From NCBI RefSeq assembly GCF_947495845.1, contig NZ_CANMAO010000006.1, positions 62,001 through 126,000 on the forward strand: a stretch of 64,000 bases of DNA, in the 5' to 3' direction. This stretch comes from an uncultured Endozoicomonas sp. (lineage in GTDB: Bacteria > Pseudomonadota > Gammaproteobacteria > Pseudomonadales > Endozoicomonadaceae). Position 1 is the stretch's first letter; every line of letters starts with the position of its first letter. The notes beneath the pieces were generated by a model. The model worked only from the letters and a program-made list of their open reading frames with translations. It did no database searches and was not told the DNA's origin. Of this stretch, positions 18,390 through 26,723 are shown piece by piece. Both the position numbers and the translations under genes were made by a program.

Positions 18390-18956
18390 TCAGGCTAATG
18401 CGCCCAGAAAGTTCTTTAGGGTAATAATCACAATAACCAGAACCATTAATGAAAAATCCAGGCCGCCCATGGGTGGAATCACTTTGCGGATTCGGCTGGA
18501 AAGCGGTTCGGTAATCTGATGCAGCAGCATCAGGCCCGGGTTGTAACTGCCTGCAGCTACCCAACTGGCAATGGCAATGATGATCAGGCTGAACATGTAG
18601 ATGTTCAGAAACTCAATGCAAATTTGAATAACGCTTTTGAATAACACCGCGCCGACCGGCACTTGAGCTGGCGAAAATCCAGACAACGCAAACAGCACGT
18701 AATACAGAATAATCTGCAGCACCAGTGCCAATACCAACGAGGCAAAATCGATCCCGGCATAACCTGGGATAACTTTGCGAATGGGGGTCAGGAGCGGGGA
18801 AGTAGCTTTCACAATCGCCTGGGAGATCGGGTTATAAAAATCCGCCCGAACCAGCTGTAGAAGAAAACGCACCAGCACCGCCATGATATACAGCCCACCG
18901 AGGGTCTGTATTAAAAAGCTGAGGCTTGAAGTGAGCCCTGAAGAAAGTGCACCCAT
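18390..18956 (-). CDS. yggT: YggT-family integral membrane protein
   Basis: A 188-aa inner-membrane protein of the YggT family, made of two repeats. Each repeat has a hydrophobic segment followed by the family signature (NPISQAIVKATSPLLTPIRK; NPGLMLLHQITEPLSSRIRK), then a GGLDFSLMVLV-like or GIDFASLVLAL-like segment. The role is unclear; the family has been linked to osmotic shock tolerance and cell division. It is the distal gene of the conserved yggS-proC-yggT cluster, 77 bp after proC. The start reads MGALSSGLTS. Confidence 0.93.
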   Translation of the reverse strand: MGALSSGLTSSLSFLIQTLGGLYIMAVLVRFLLQLVRADFYNPISQAIVKATSPLLTPIRKVIPGYAGIDFASLVLALVLQIILYYVLFALSGFSPAQVPVGAVLFKSVIQICIEFLNIYMFSLIIIAIASWVAAGSYNPGLMLLHQITEPLSSRIRKVIPPMGGLDFSLMVLVIVIITLKNFLGALA

Positions 18957-19033
18957 AATGTTTGTCAGTTACCTGTTAATAATCTTTCGATAATACATTA
19001 AAGCTTACTGTTGGCATGTCAATGAAGTGAAAA

Positions 19034-19855
19034 TCAGTCCTTCAATGCTTCCGCCATTTCTATCGACCGCTTAACGGCGGCATTCATTGCTTTCTCAATC
19101 AATGCTGGCAAGTCGCCATCCATAAAGGTGTTGATTGCCTGCTCAGTGGTGCCATTTGGCGACATTACCCGACGTTTTAATTCAGCGGTATCCACATCAC
19201 TGGCCTGTGCCATTTTGGCTGCACCGAAAGCGGTTTGTTGAGTCAACCGTTTAGCGGTTTCCTGATCAAGGCCGAGTTGGGTGCCAACCTGTTCCATCAC
19301 TTCCATAAATAGGAAGTAGTATGCGGGGCCGCTGCCGGAAACGGCGATGACTGCATCAATTAATGATTCTTCCTTTACCCACTCGGCAATGCCGATGGCG
19401 GAGAAAACACGATCAACCAATGCTTTCTGTTCAGGTGTCACAGCGGTATTGGCAAACAGACCAGCCGCGCCACACTGCAGCAGCGATGGCGTGTTTGGCA
19501 TGCTTCTGACGATGGCTTGATCATTGCCAGCCCAAGCTTCGAGACTGCTCATTGTGATGCCAGCTGCGACAGAAATAAGCAGAGACACAGCGGGGATGGA
19601 TGAACGTAAGTCCGACAGCACGGCTTTCATCATCTGTGGCTTTACACAAAGCATGATGATATCAGCCTGTTGCACAGCCTGATGGTTGTCGGTGGTGGTT
19701 TCAATGGCGAATTGATCTTTGATGGCTGACAGCGTTGCTTCGGTGCGGGCCGTTGCAATCAATCGCTCTGTCGGCCAACCATTCTGGATAAGGCCACCGA
19801 TGATACCGCTGGCCATATTGCCTGCACCGATAAAAGCGATAGTTGGCTGATTCAT
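19034..19855 (-). CDS. proC: Pyrroline-5-carboxylate reductase ProC
   Basis: A 273-aa NAD(P)H-dependent enzyme for the last step of proline synthesis, reducing 1-pyrroline-5-carboxylate. The N-terminal Rossmann motif is FIGAGNMASGIIGGL (residues 9-23). The C-terminal dimerisation domain has AVSGSGPAYYF and RVMSPNGTTEQAI, the family signature with the nucleophile-binding loop. Its ATG overlaps the yggS stop by one base (TAATG), so translation is probably coupled. Length is normal. Confidence 0.98.
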   Translation of the reverse strand: MNQPTIAFIGAGNMASGIIGGLIQNGWPTERLIATARTEATLSAIKDQFAIETTTDNHQAVQQADIIMLCVKPQMMKAVLSDLRSSIPAVSLLISVAAGITMSSLEAWAGNDQAIVRSMPNTPSLLQCGAAGLFANTAVTPEQKALVDRVFSAIGIAEWVKEESLIDAVIAVSGSGPAYYFLFMEVMEQVGTQLGLDQETAKRLTQQTAFGAAKMAQASDVDTAELKRRVMSPNGTTEQAINTFMDGDLPALIEKAMNAAVKRSIEMAEALKD

Positions 19856-20601
19856 TATTCTTTTTCCTGATTTTTATATGCATTCTGAGACGGCTTTTGT
19901 GCATAGTCTCTCTCACCAAACAGCGCTGTGCCGATGCGCACCATGGTTGAGCCTTCTTGAATAGCCGCTTCCAGATCGTCACTCATTCCCATGGAGAGCG
20001 TATCCATATCCAGAGAAAACTGCTCATTCAGGTTTTTAAGCGCATCTGCCAGTGTTCGAAATGGAATTCGCTGTTGCTCTGGGTCTGACTCTGGCGCCGG
20101 AATACCCATCAGCCCGCGTAGCTTAAGCCGGGGTAATTGGTTGATGGCTTGTACTAGCTGTGGCAGCTCACTCAGGTTAATTCCGGATTTGGACGATTCT
20201 TCACTGATATTGATTTGCAGGCAGATATTCAGCGGCGGCAATGATTCAGGACGCTGGTCATTCAGCCTCTGGGCAATCTTAAGACGATCCACACTGTGCA
20301 CCCACTCAAAGTGCTCTGCTATATCTCGTGTTTTATTTGACTGAATCGGGCCGATAAAGTGCCAGTGAATATCAGAAAGGTCGCCCAGTGCCTGAATTTT
20401 GCTGATGGCCTCCTGCAGGTAGCTTTCACCAAAGTGTTTCTGACCACAACGCCAAGCGGCGCGTATCATGTCGGCCGGTTTTGTCTTGCTGACGGCCAGT
20501 AGTTGAACCTGACCTTGGCGGTGGCAGGTTTGTTCAGTTAAGTGAATCTGGTCATAAACCTGTTGAAATCGGTCTTGTAATAAGGTCATTTGACGGTACA
20601 T
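19855..20601 (-). CDS. yggS: PLP homeostasis protein YggS/PLPBP
   Basis: A 248-aa single-domain fold-type III PLP-binding protein that helps balance free pyridoxal phosphate and amino acid pools and has no known catalytic activity. The PLP lysine is K39 in LLAVSKTKP. Other markers are HFGESYLQEA, HWHFIGPIQSNK, GLMGIP and LSMGMSDDLEAAI. Two starts are possible: MYRQMTLLQD at 20601 or the Met four codons later; neither has a strong ribosome site. It is divergent from pilT across 55 bp, as in Pseudomonas. Confidence 0.96.
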   Translation of the reverse strand: MYRQMTLLQDRFQQVYDQIHLTEQTCHRQGQVQLLAVSKTKPADMIRAAWRCGQKHFGESYLQEAISKIQALGDLSDIHWHFIGPIQSNKTRDIAEHFEWVHSVDRLKIAQRLNDQRPESLPPLNICLQINISEESSKSGINLSELPQLVQAINQLPRLKLRGLMGIPAPESDPEQQRIPFRTLADALKNLNEQFSLDMDTLSMGMSDDLEAAIQEGSTMVRIGTALFGERDYAQKPSQNAYKNQEKE

Positions 20602-20656
20602 TAGCGCAATATAAAAAAACTATTTTACCTGCTTCGTGTAATTAGGGGGATATTAA

Positions 20657-21691
20657 ATGGATATTACTGAACTTCTCGCGTTCAGTTACAAGCAGGGAGC
20701 GTCGGATTTGCACTTGTCTGCAGGCCTGCCGCCCATGATTCGTATAGACGGTGATGTGCGTCGAATCAACCTCCCTTCAATGGACCAGAAAGAAGTCCAT
20801 GGACTGATTTATGACATCATGAATGACCGCCAGCGTAAGGATTTTGAAGAGCACCTCGAGGCGGATTTCTCCTTTGAAGTACCCGGCGTAGCCCGTTTCC
20901 GTGTTAACGCCTTTAACCAGAACCGTGGCTCCGGCGCGGTATTCCGTGCGATCCCCAGTAAAGTACTGACCATGGATGATCTGGGTATGGGTCAGGTCTT
21001 TAAAACCATTTCGGACAAACCAAGGGGATTGGTTCTGGTCACCGGGCCAACGGGCTCTGGTAAGAGTACGACGCTGGCAGCCATGATCGATTATATCAAT
21101 GACACCAAGTACGAACACATTCTGACCATTGAAGACCCCATCGAATTTATCCACGTTTCCAAAAAATGTCTGGTCAACCAGCGTGAGGTTCACCGGGATA
21201 CTCACAGCTTCAGCAACGCATTGCGTTCTGCGCTTCGTGAAGACCCGGATATCATTCTGGTGGGTGAGATGCGAGACCTTGAAACCATCCGTCTGGCGAT
21301 GACCGCGGCAGAAACCGGTCACCTGGTATTCGGAACCTTGCACACCACCTCCGCGGCTAAAACCATTGACCGTATCGTGGACGTATTCCCGGCAGATGAG
21401 AAAGCCATGGTTCGTTCCATGCTGTCAGAATCTTTGCAAGCGGTTATCTCTCAGACGCTACTCAAGAAAAACGGCGGTGGTCGTGTTGCTGCCCATGAAA
21501 TTATGATTGGTTCCCCGGGCATTCGTAACCTGATTCGTGAAGATAAGGTTGCGCAGATGTACTCTGCTATTCAGACAGGTGGCAGTTTAGGCATGCAGAC
21601 GTTGGATCAGTGCCTGACCGAACTGGTGCGTAAAGGGGTTGTTAATCGTGATGTTGCCCGTGAGAAAGCGAAGAACGGGGACGCGTTTTAA
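20657..21691 (+). CDS. pilT: Type IV pilus retraction ATPase PilT
   Basis: A 344-aa hexameric GspE/PilT-family ATPase at the cytoplasmic face of the pilus machine; it depolymerises pilin for retraction, twitching and DNA uptake. Seen: Walker A GPTGSGKST, the Asp-box region DPIEFIH, Walker B ILVGEMRD, the His-box GHLVFGTLHT and the C-terminal AIQTGGSLGMQTLDQ. ATTAGGGGGATATTAAATG provides a strong ribosome site. It overlaps pilU by one base. Confidence 0.98.
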   Translation: MDITELLAFSYKQGASDLHLSAGLPPMIRIDGDVRRINLPSMDQKEVHGLIYDIMNDRQRKDFEEHLEADFSFEVPGVARFRVNAFNQNRGSGAVFRAIPSKVLTMDDLGMGQVFKTISDKPRGLVLVTGPTGSGKSTTLAAMIDYINDTKYEHILTIEDPIEFIHVSKKCLVNQREVHRDTHSFSNALRSALREDPDIILVGEMRDLETIRLAMTAAETGHLVFGTLHTTSAAKTIDRIVDVFPADEKAMVRSMLSESLQAVISQTLLKKNGGGRVAAHEIMIGSPGIRNLIREDKVAQMYSAIQTGGSLGMQTLDQCLTELVRKGVVNRDVAREKAKNGDAF

Positions 21692-22818
21692 TGGAAATTG
21701 AGAAGTTATTAAAACTGGTTGTGGCTAAAAAAGCGTCTGACCTGTTTATTACGGCGGGTTTTCCGCCCAGTGTGAAGTTGGATGGCCGACTGGTTCCGGT
21801 TACCAAAACCCCATTAAATGCCACTGAAGCTAAAAATATTGTGCTTGGCATGATGGGAGATAAACAGAAAGCGGAATTTGAAGCGTCGCTGGAGTGTAAC
21901 TTCGCTATTAATAAGATGGGTATTGGCCGTTTCCGGGTTAGCGCATTTCAACAGCGTAATCAGGTCGGCATGGTGCTTCGTCGTATTGAAGAGAAAATTC
22001 CTGACCTTGATTCTCTAAAGCTGCCCAACATACTGAAAGATCTCGCCATGACCAAGCGTGGCTTGATCATCATGGTCGGCGCTACCGGTACGGGTAAATC
22101 CACATCTTTGGCGGCGATGATCGGGCATCGCAATGAAAACGACATGGGTCATATTATAACCATCGAAGACCCGGTGGAATTTATTCACAACCATAGACGA
22201 TGCATTGTTACTCAGCGGGAAGTGGGTATTGATACAGAGTCTTATGAAGTTGCCTTGAAAAATACGCTGCGGCAGGCACCAGACGTGATTATGATCGGTG
22301 AGATTCGAAGCCAGGACACCATGAGTTATGCCCTGAACTTTGCAGAGACCGGTCACCTGTGTGTGGCAACCCTCCACGCCAATAACGCGAACCAGGCGCT
22401 GGACCGTATTCTGAACTTTTTCCCATCAGAAATGCATCATCAAGTGTGGTCAGATTTGTCCCTTAACTTGAAAGGCATTATTGCCCAGCAGCTGGTGCCC
22501 TGTATTGATGGTAAAGGACGCCGGGCGGCGATAGAAGTTCTCCTGAATTCACCATTGGCGCAGGACTTGATCCGCAAAGGGGATGTTCACAGTCTGAAAC
22601 CGTTGATGCAAAAATCCAGAGAGATTGGTATGCAAACCTTTGACCAGGCACTCTATGATTTGTACAACAGTGGTGAGATTTCCTACGATGATGCCATCAA
22701 GCATTCTGATGCACCAAACGACTTGCGCCTGATGATCAAGTTGGCTTCTGAAACCGATGGAGAGTATCTGACTGAACAGAGTGGTAAAAAGCTCACTGTT
22801 CAGATGGATGATTTCTAA
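21691..22818 (+). CDS. pilU: Type IV pilus accessory retraction ATPase PilU
   Basis: A 375-aa PilT paralogue that works with PilT to raise retraction force. Walker A is GATGTGKST, Walker B MIGEIRSQD and the His-box GHLCVATLHANN; KSREIGMQTFDQALYDL is near the C-terminus. The start codon shares a base with the pilT stop (TAATG), implying coupled translation. Length and C-terminal extension fit PilU instead of a second PilT. No pilin or assembly genes are in the window. Confidence 0.97.
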   Translation: MEIEKLLKLVVAKKASDLFITAGFPPSVKLDGRLVPVTKTPLNATEAKNIVLGMMGDKQKAEFEASLECNFAINKMGIGRFRVSAFQQRNQVGMVLRRIEEKIPDLDSLKLPNILKDLAMTKRGLIIMVGATGTGKSTSLAAMIGHRNENDMGHIITIEDPVEFIHNHRRCIVTQREVGIDTESYEVALKNTLRQAPDVIMIGEIRSQDTMSYALNFAETGHLCVATLHANNANQALDRILNFFPSEMHHQVWSDLSLNLKGIIAQQLVPCIDGKGRRAAIEVLLNSPLAQDLIRKGDVHSLKPLMQKSREIGMQTFDQALYDLYNSGEISYDDAIKHSDAPNDLRLMIKLASETDGEYLTEQSGKKLTVQMDDF

Positions 22819-22848
22819 GGTTTCAATACTGACGGTAACTTGGAAGGT

Positions 22849-22898
22849 TGCCGACATTTTCGTGTCAAAGTGTCGGCAAACCTTTCAGGTTTACCGAC
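22849..22898. terminator. Overlapping alternative hairpins between pilU and ruvX
   Basis: TGCCGACA (22849-22856) can pair with TGTCGGCA (22871-22878). The right arm also belongs to a second, stronger hairpin, GTCGGCAAACCT (22872-22883) with AGGTTTACCGAC (22887-22898). The two are mutually exclusive. They sit between converging genes and probably end both transcripts. Confidence 0.55.
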
Positions 22899-23348
22899 CT
22901 ACGAGCCGAACAATGCTTCATTAGACGGGTCATTCAACCAGGCTTCCAGTATGATCTGCGCAGCCATGGCATCGACGGGATTCGATCCGTAATGCCCTTT
23001 ATGCCCGAGTTTTCCTGCCCACTCTTTCGCTTCAAAAGACGTCAGCCGCTCATCGGCTTCGTAAAATGGCAAATTAAAACGACCATGAATTCGGTTGCCA
23101 AATTTACGGGCACGGCGAGACATTTCAGACTCTGTACCGTCCATATTTAGTGGAATCCCCACAATCACCGCATCCGGCTTCCATTCGCTGATCAGGGCTT
23201 CAATCTGTGACCAATCGGGTATTCCGTCTTTGGCTTTCAGCGAAGGCAGGGCGGTGGCTGTTTGGGTAATCACCTGGCCCGCGGCAACACCAATATTCCG
23301 GGTGCCAAAATCAAATCCTAAAACGGTTCGTAATAATTTATCAGTCAT
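22899..23348 (-). CDS. ruvX: RuvX/YqgF pre-16S rRNA nuclease family protein
   Basis: A 149-aa RNase H-like protein, once proposed as a Holliday junction resolvase and now regarded as a pre-16S rRNA 5'-end nuclease. The family start is VLGFDFGTRNIGVAAGQ with the catalytic Asp. Further motifs are VGIPLNMDGTES, FYEADERLTSFEA and NPVDAMAAQIILEAWL. It overlaps the algH stop by one base; algH-ruvX is a conserved pair in gammaproteobacteria. Confidence 0.96.
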   Translation of the reverse strand: MTDKLLRTVLGFDFGTRNIGVAAGQVITQTATALPSLKAKDGIPDWSQIEALISEWKPDAVIVGIPLNMDGTESEMSRRARKFGNRIHGRFNLPFYEADERLTSFEAKEWAGKLGHKGHYGSNPVDAMAAQIILEAWLNDPSNEALFGS

Positions 23349-23920
23349 TATGCGTGGCCTACCTGATCAGACATCAGGCTAAGGTCAACTCCAAGGGTTT
23401 TGGCCGCAGCGTTTAGCCGCAGGTGATAGGGTGTTTCAAAAATAATGGCAGGGTCTGCCTGACAAGTCAGCCATGTGTTGTCAGCAATTTCCTGCTCCAG
23501 CTGCCCTGCGCCCCAACCTGCGTAACCAAGGGCCACCATGCTTTGTTTTGGCCCACGATTTTCTGCCATGGCGCTTAGGATATCGTTGGAGGTTGTCAGT
23601 TGTATGCCTGAGCAAATGGTCATGCAATTATCCCAGTTAGACTCGCCGGAATGCAGAACAAAGCCGCGCTCTTGGGAGACAGGACCACCTGCATACACAG
23701 AGTGTCCACCAGTATATAAAGTTTCATTGGTGGTTATGCCCATTTGTTGGAAAATTTCACTCAGAAGCAGTGTACTGGGTCGATTAACCACAAGACCCAG
23801 GGCGCCTTCTTCCGAGTGTTCGCAGATCAGGGTTAAAGCACCGGTAAAAGAAGGGTCTGCCATGCTGGGCATGGCAATCAGAAATTGGCTTTTAAAGCTT
23901 TGTGAGAGAGTGCTACTCAT
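23348..23920 (-). CDS. algH: AlgH/YqgE family protein
   Basis: A 190-aa cytosolic protein of the YqgE/AlgH family, of uncertain biochemical role; in Pseudomonas it influences alginate production. Seen: SQFLIAMPSMADPSFTGAL near residues 11-29, GALGLVVNRPS, YTGGHSVYAGGPV and ALGYAGWGAGQLEQEI. Length is typical. It is co-transcribed with ruvX, whose start codon overlaps its stop. Confidence 0.95.
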   Translation of the reverse strand: MSSTLSQSFKSQFLIAMPSMADPSFTGALTLICEHSEEGALGLVVNRPSTLLLSEIFQQMGITTNETLYTGGHSVYAGGPVSQERGFVLHSGESNWDNCMTICSGIQLTTSNDILSAMAENRGPKQSMVALGYAGWGAGQLEQEIADNTWLTCQADPAIIFETPYHLRLNAAAKTLGVDLSLMSDQVGHA

Positions 23921-23977
23921 AGCGGCAGTTTAGGGTAAACCTATTTGATGGCAAGCCTGAGCAGGAGAAATAGCTAT

Positions 23978-24865
23978 CTATTCACTGAACAGGCGGTTCC
24001 CCGGTTCGAAGCGCCAGGTCCGGATGATTTCAACGAGATCATAGCTCTTCAGTGTATCGTCAAATGGGGTAAACGGCGATGACAGTCTAACAATTCGAAT
24101 CGCAGCATCGTCCAGAACTTGGTAACCGGACGAATCAAGTATCTCAATCTTGTTCAGGGTTCCGTCACGGTTAATCGCCACCATCAAGCGCAGTTCACCG
24201 TAGAGCTTTTGTTTGCGGGCTTTATCGGGGTAATTGAGGTTGCCAACCGTTTCTACTTTGCGGCGCCAGGACTCTTTATAGAAGGCGCCGTCTTCCTGCA
24301 GGGTGGATGCCGCCGTTAGCCGCTTAATGCGAGGGCGTTTAGCATAATCCTGCCTTTGTTTATGAAGCTGAGCTTCCAGGCTGGCAATTTCATTCCTGAA
24401 ATCAATCGCTTTGCGGGGCTTGTCACGCTCTTCTGCCGCTGGTTTTGGCGTTTCTACATCAACCTTTGCCGTTGTTTTGTGTGAGCTCGCCGCTGTGGTT
24501 GTTATACGGCGCTGTTCAGCAATGACTTGCTCGGGTTGAGCAGCCGCTTGTGCTTTAGGCTGCACTTCGCGAATAGACTCATCCTGAAATTGTGCTTGTT
24601 GATCGCTGGATGGCAGCGCTTTTTTATCCAGCGTACCACTACCTTGCTGGTTAATCTGAGCAAGGTAATCCGCATCCTTTGGCTTTTCTTTGCTTTGATA
24701 AGTAGCAAGCGTCACTTCAAGTGTTGGCGGTGGTGCGGTTTTATCATTCACTGCAAACGTAATACCCAGCACCACCAGAAGGTGCAGAGCAGCGGCCGCA
24801 AACAGGGTAAAACCCAGGCGGTCGGCAGTGGAAACGGCCGTGGAGGCAATAACTGGCTGAGACAT
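23978..24865 (-). CDS. TonB-family energy transducer
   Basis: A 295-aa protein with an N-terminal membrane anchor at about residues 18-40 (FTLFAAAALHLLVVLGITFAV) whose conserved HLLVVLG His suits ExbD contact. A Gln/Lys/Ala-rich periplasmic linker follows. The C-terminal TonB domain starts near residue 205 (WRRKVETVGNLNYPDKARK) with YGELRLMVAINRDGTL, SSGYQVLDDAAIRIVRL and WRFEPGN. It should couple the proton motive force to outer-membrane receptors. No exbBD genes are adjacent. It lies leftward of gshB, as in related gammaproteobacteria. Confidence 0.88.
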   Translation of the reverse strand: MSQPVIASTAVSTADRLGFTLFAAAALHLLVVLGITFAVNDKTAPPPTLEVTLATYQSKEKPKDADYLAQINQQGSGTLDKKALPSSDQQAQFQDESIREVQPKAQAAAQPEQVIAEQRRITTTAASSHKTTAKVDVETPKPAAEERDKPRKAIDFRNEIASLEAQLHKQRQDYAKRPRIKRLTAASTLQEDGAFYKESWRRKVETVGNLNYPDKARKQKLYGELRLMVAINRDGTLNKIEILDSSGYQVLDDAAIRIVRLSSPFTPFDDTLKSYDLVEIIRTWRFEPGNRLFSE

Positions 24866-25202
24866 AGCGTTCTGAATACTGCTTTCCTTGATGCTTTTAG
24901 GGCGCTTGTAGCAGGGCCTTCCCGTACGGTGGGCGAAGAGGTGAAATCATTCGCACCACCGCTGACTATATGCAACTTTGTAACGGAAAAAAACTGATAG
25001 TTTCCGGTTATACCAATGGCGCTTTTAAATTGTGGAGTGAGCAAGTTATTTTGATCGGCAGGGCAATACCCGAGGGCATAAAGGCGAAGAGCCGAGTCAT
25101 AGCCTTTACGCCCTGTGGGTGGTAGCTATGGCGAGGAACTTCAACGCTGATCCAGTCGATCAAAATGGCTGCACAGCCCATAATTTACAAGCTGAATTGG
25201 TA
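24866..25202. other. gshB-tonB intergenic region holding a palindromic element
   Basis: The 337 bp between the gshB stop and the tonB start contain the element described at 25048-25166. The remainder shows no ORF or recognised promoter. Confidence 0.4.
25048..25166. repeat. 119-bp palindromic intergenic element
   Basis: Bounded by a perfect 10-bp inverted repeat, ATTTTGATCG (25048-25057) and CGATCAAAAT (25157-25166). Inside, GGGCATAAAGGC (25074-25085) pairs with GCCTTTACGCCC (25102-25113) with one mismatch. The shape suggests a small non-autonomous mobile element or structured repeat; no second copy is in the window. Confidence 0.45.
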
Positions 25203-26165
25203 TCATTTATCTGTAGCTGTGAGCTTTGCCTCAATCTTATCCATTAACTCTCCTGCAATATCCAATTTGAACTGATTATCCAGCTCACGGATGCAGGTCG
25301 GTGAAGTAACATTGATTTCGGTCAGGTAATCGCCGATGACATCAAGACCCACAAAAAGTAGACCTTTCTCCCGAAGTACCGGGCCAACTTGACTGGCAAT
25401 CCAACGGTCACGGTCGCTCAATGGTCGACCCTCACCAGTACCACCGGCAGCAAGGTTGCCACGAAGTTCACCTTCCGCAGGAATACGAGCCAGACAATAA
25501 GGAACAGGCTCACCATCAATCATCAGAATGCGTTTGTCGCCAGATTTAATGTCCGGAATATACTTTTGAATCATGGCCTGACGTTGACCCAGCTCGGTCA
25601 GGGTTTCGATAATCACACTGAGATTGGCGTCACCCGGATGAGTGCGGAAAATAGAGCTGCCGCCCATGCCATCCAACGGTTTCAAAACCACATCGCCGTG
25701 TTCTTCAGCGAACTCTTTCAAGAGACGCGGGCTGCGGGAAACCATCACCGGCGGTGTGCACTGAGGGAAGAGAGTGGCAAACATCTTCTCGTTACAGTCA
25801 CGGATACTACGCGGGTTGTTGACGATCAATGTGCCTGCGGCCTGGGCCTGTTCCAGCAGGTAGGTGCTGTAAATGAACTCCATATCGAAAGGTGGGTCCT
25901 TTCGCATCAGAATCACATCCAGTTCTTCCAGAGGCATTTCCTGACGTTCGCCCAGCTCAAACCAGTCTTCAGGATCGGCTTTGACGGTCATGGGCTGCAC
26001 GCTGCCCATGGCCTTTCCCTCTTTCTGATAGAGGTCTTCCTGCTCCATGTAAAACAGCTGCCACTGTTTATTACTGGCCGCCAATAACATGGCCAGAGAG
26101 CTGTCTTTTTTGTAATTGATGGAGGCAATGGGATCCATCACGATGCCGAGTTTAATGCTCGTCAC
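25203..26165 (-). CDS. gshB: Glutathione synthetase GshB
   Basis: A 320-aa ATP-grasp enzyme joining gamma-glutamylcysteine and glycine. I chose the GTG at 26165, which gives VTSIKLGIVMDPIASIN, the family N-terminus, with GAGGAC about 12 nt upstream; the longer TTG frame at 26198 begins inside a hairpin. Motifs: VILMRKDPPFD, RSIRDCNEKMFATLF, KPLDGMGGSSIFR (ATP loop), YCLARIPAEGELRGNLAAGG and INVTSPTCIRELD. The preceding leader holds a strong stem-loop at 26192-26226. Confidence 0.97.
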   Translation of the reverse strand: MTSIKLGIVMDPIASINYKKDSSLAMLLAASNKQWQLFYMEQEDLYQKEGKAMGSVQPMTVKADPEDWFELGERQEMPLEELDVILMRKDPPFDMEFIYSTYLLEQAQAAGTLIVNNPRSIRDCNEKMFATLFPQCTPPVMVSRSPRLLKEFAEEHGDVVLKPLDGMGGSSIFRTHPGDANLSVIIETLTELGQRQAMIQKYIPDIKSGDKRILMIDGEPVPYCLARIPAEGELRGNLAAGGTGEGRPLSDRDRWIASQVGPVLREKGLLFVGLDVIGDYLTEINVTSPTCIRELDNQFKLDIAGELMDKIEAKLTATDK

Positions 26166-26191
26166 GATACAATCGTCCTCAAGTGGGATGC

Positions 26192-26226
26192 ATATCAATC
26201 GCGCTTTGCAGAAGCGAGATTGATAT
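26192..26226. promoter_or_regulatory. Strong stem-loop in the gshB leader
   Basis: ATATCAATCGCGCTT (26192-26206) and AAGCGAGATTGATAT (26212-26226) pair over 15 bp with one mismatch and a 5-nt loop. It lies 27 bp upstream of the gshB start. It could be the terminator of the decayed cob region or a 5' UTR element. Confidence 0.4.
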
Positions 26227-26307
26227 ATTGCGACATGTTAGGTGGGAATATACCAATAAGTCGGCGTTGAGTCATAAAATAAGCCGATGGCTCATTCAAA
26301 TTTGAGC

Positions 26308-26641
26308 TTACGCCATAGTAGCTATGAGTATCAGATAGATAAGCAGTTCTGATAACTGTTGTGCAGCACCAAGACAATCCCCCGTGAAGCCACCGATGCG
26401 CTTGATAATCCATCGTTTAAACAGCGAGCGAAATATCAGAGTGATGGCAATGATCGTCAGCGCCGGCAAACACAATGGCGGTGGGAGAATGGATTTCAAT
26501 GTTGGCAACCGCAGCGTCTTTGCTTTGGCTTTGAATCAGAGCTAGCTGGTGGGCTAGGGATTCCAGTTGACCAAGAGCGCCGACGGGTTTGGTTTTTTGA
26601 TGGATGCGATGCCAGATGGCATCCGAGTGTGCCTGATTCAT
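26308..26641 (-). pseudogene. Deletion scar fusing the 5' end of cobT to the 3' end of cobS
   Basis: From 26641 leftward the reading frame encodes the start of a CobT-like nicotinate-nucleotide:DMB phosphoribosyltransferase: KTKPVGALGQLESLAHQLA, then AIVFAG, where an intact CobT continues DHGV. The resemblance stops at about 26463 and a different frame carries on as the end of a CobS-like cobalamin synthase: [39 protein letters not shown], stop at 26308. The two genes are commonly neighbours, so one deletion removed most of both and joined the remnants out of frame. Neither product can be functional. This implies loss of the nucleotide-loop assembly branch of cobalamin synthesis at this locus; intact copies elsewhere are not excluded. 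Confidence 0.82.
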
Positions 26642-26723
26642 TATTAGTACAGCTCTGTCGGCTACTTAAAAAAAGGGCATCACCACTGTTGTGTTGATAC
26701 CCATTATTTTGAACGTCTGGTGA

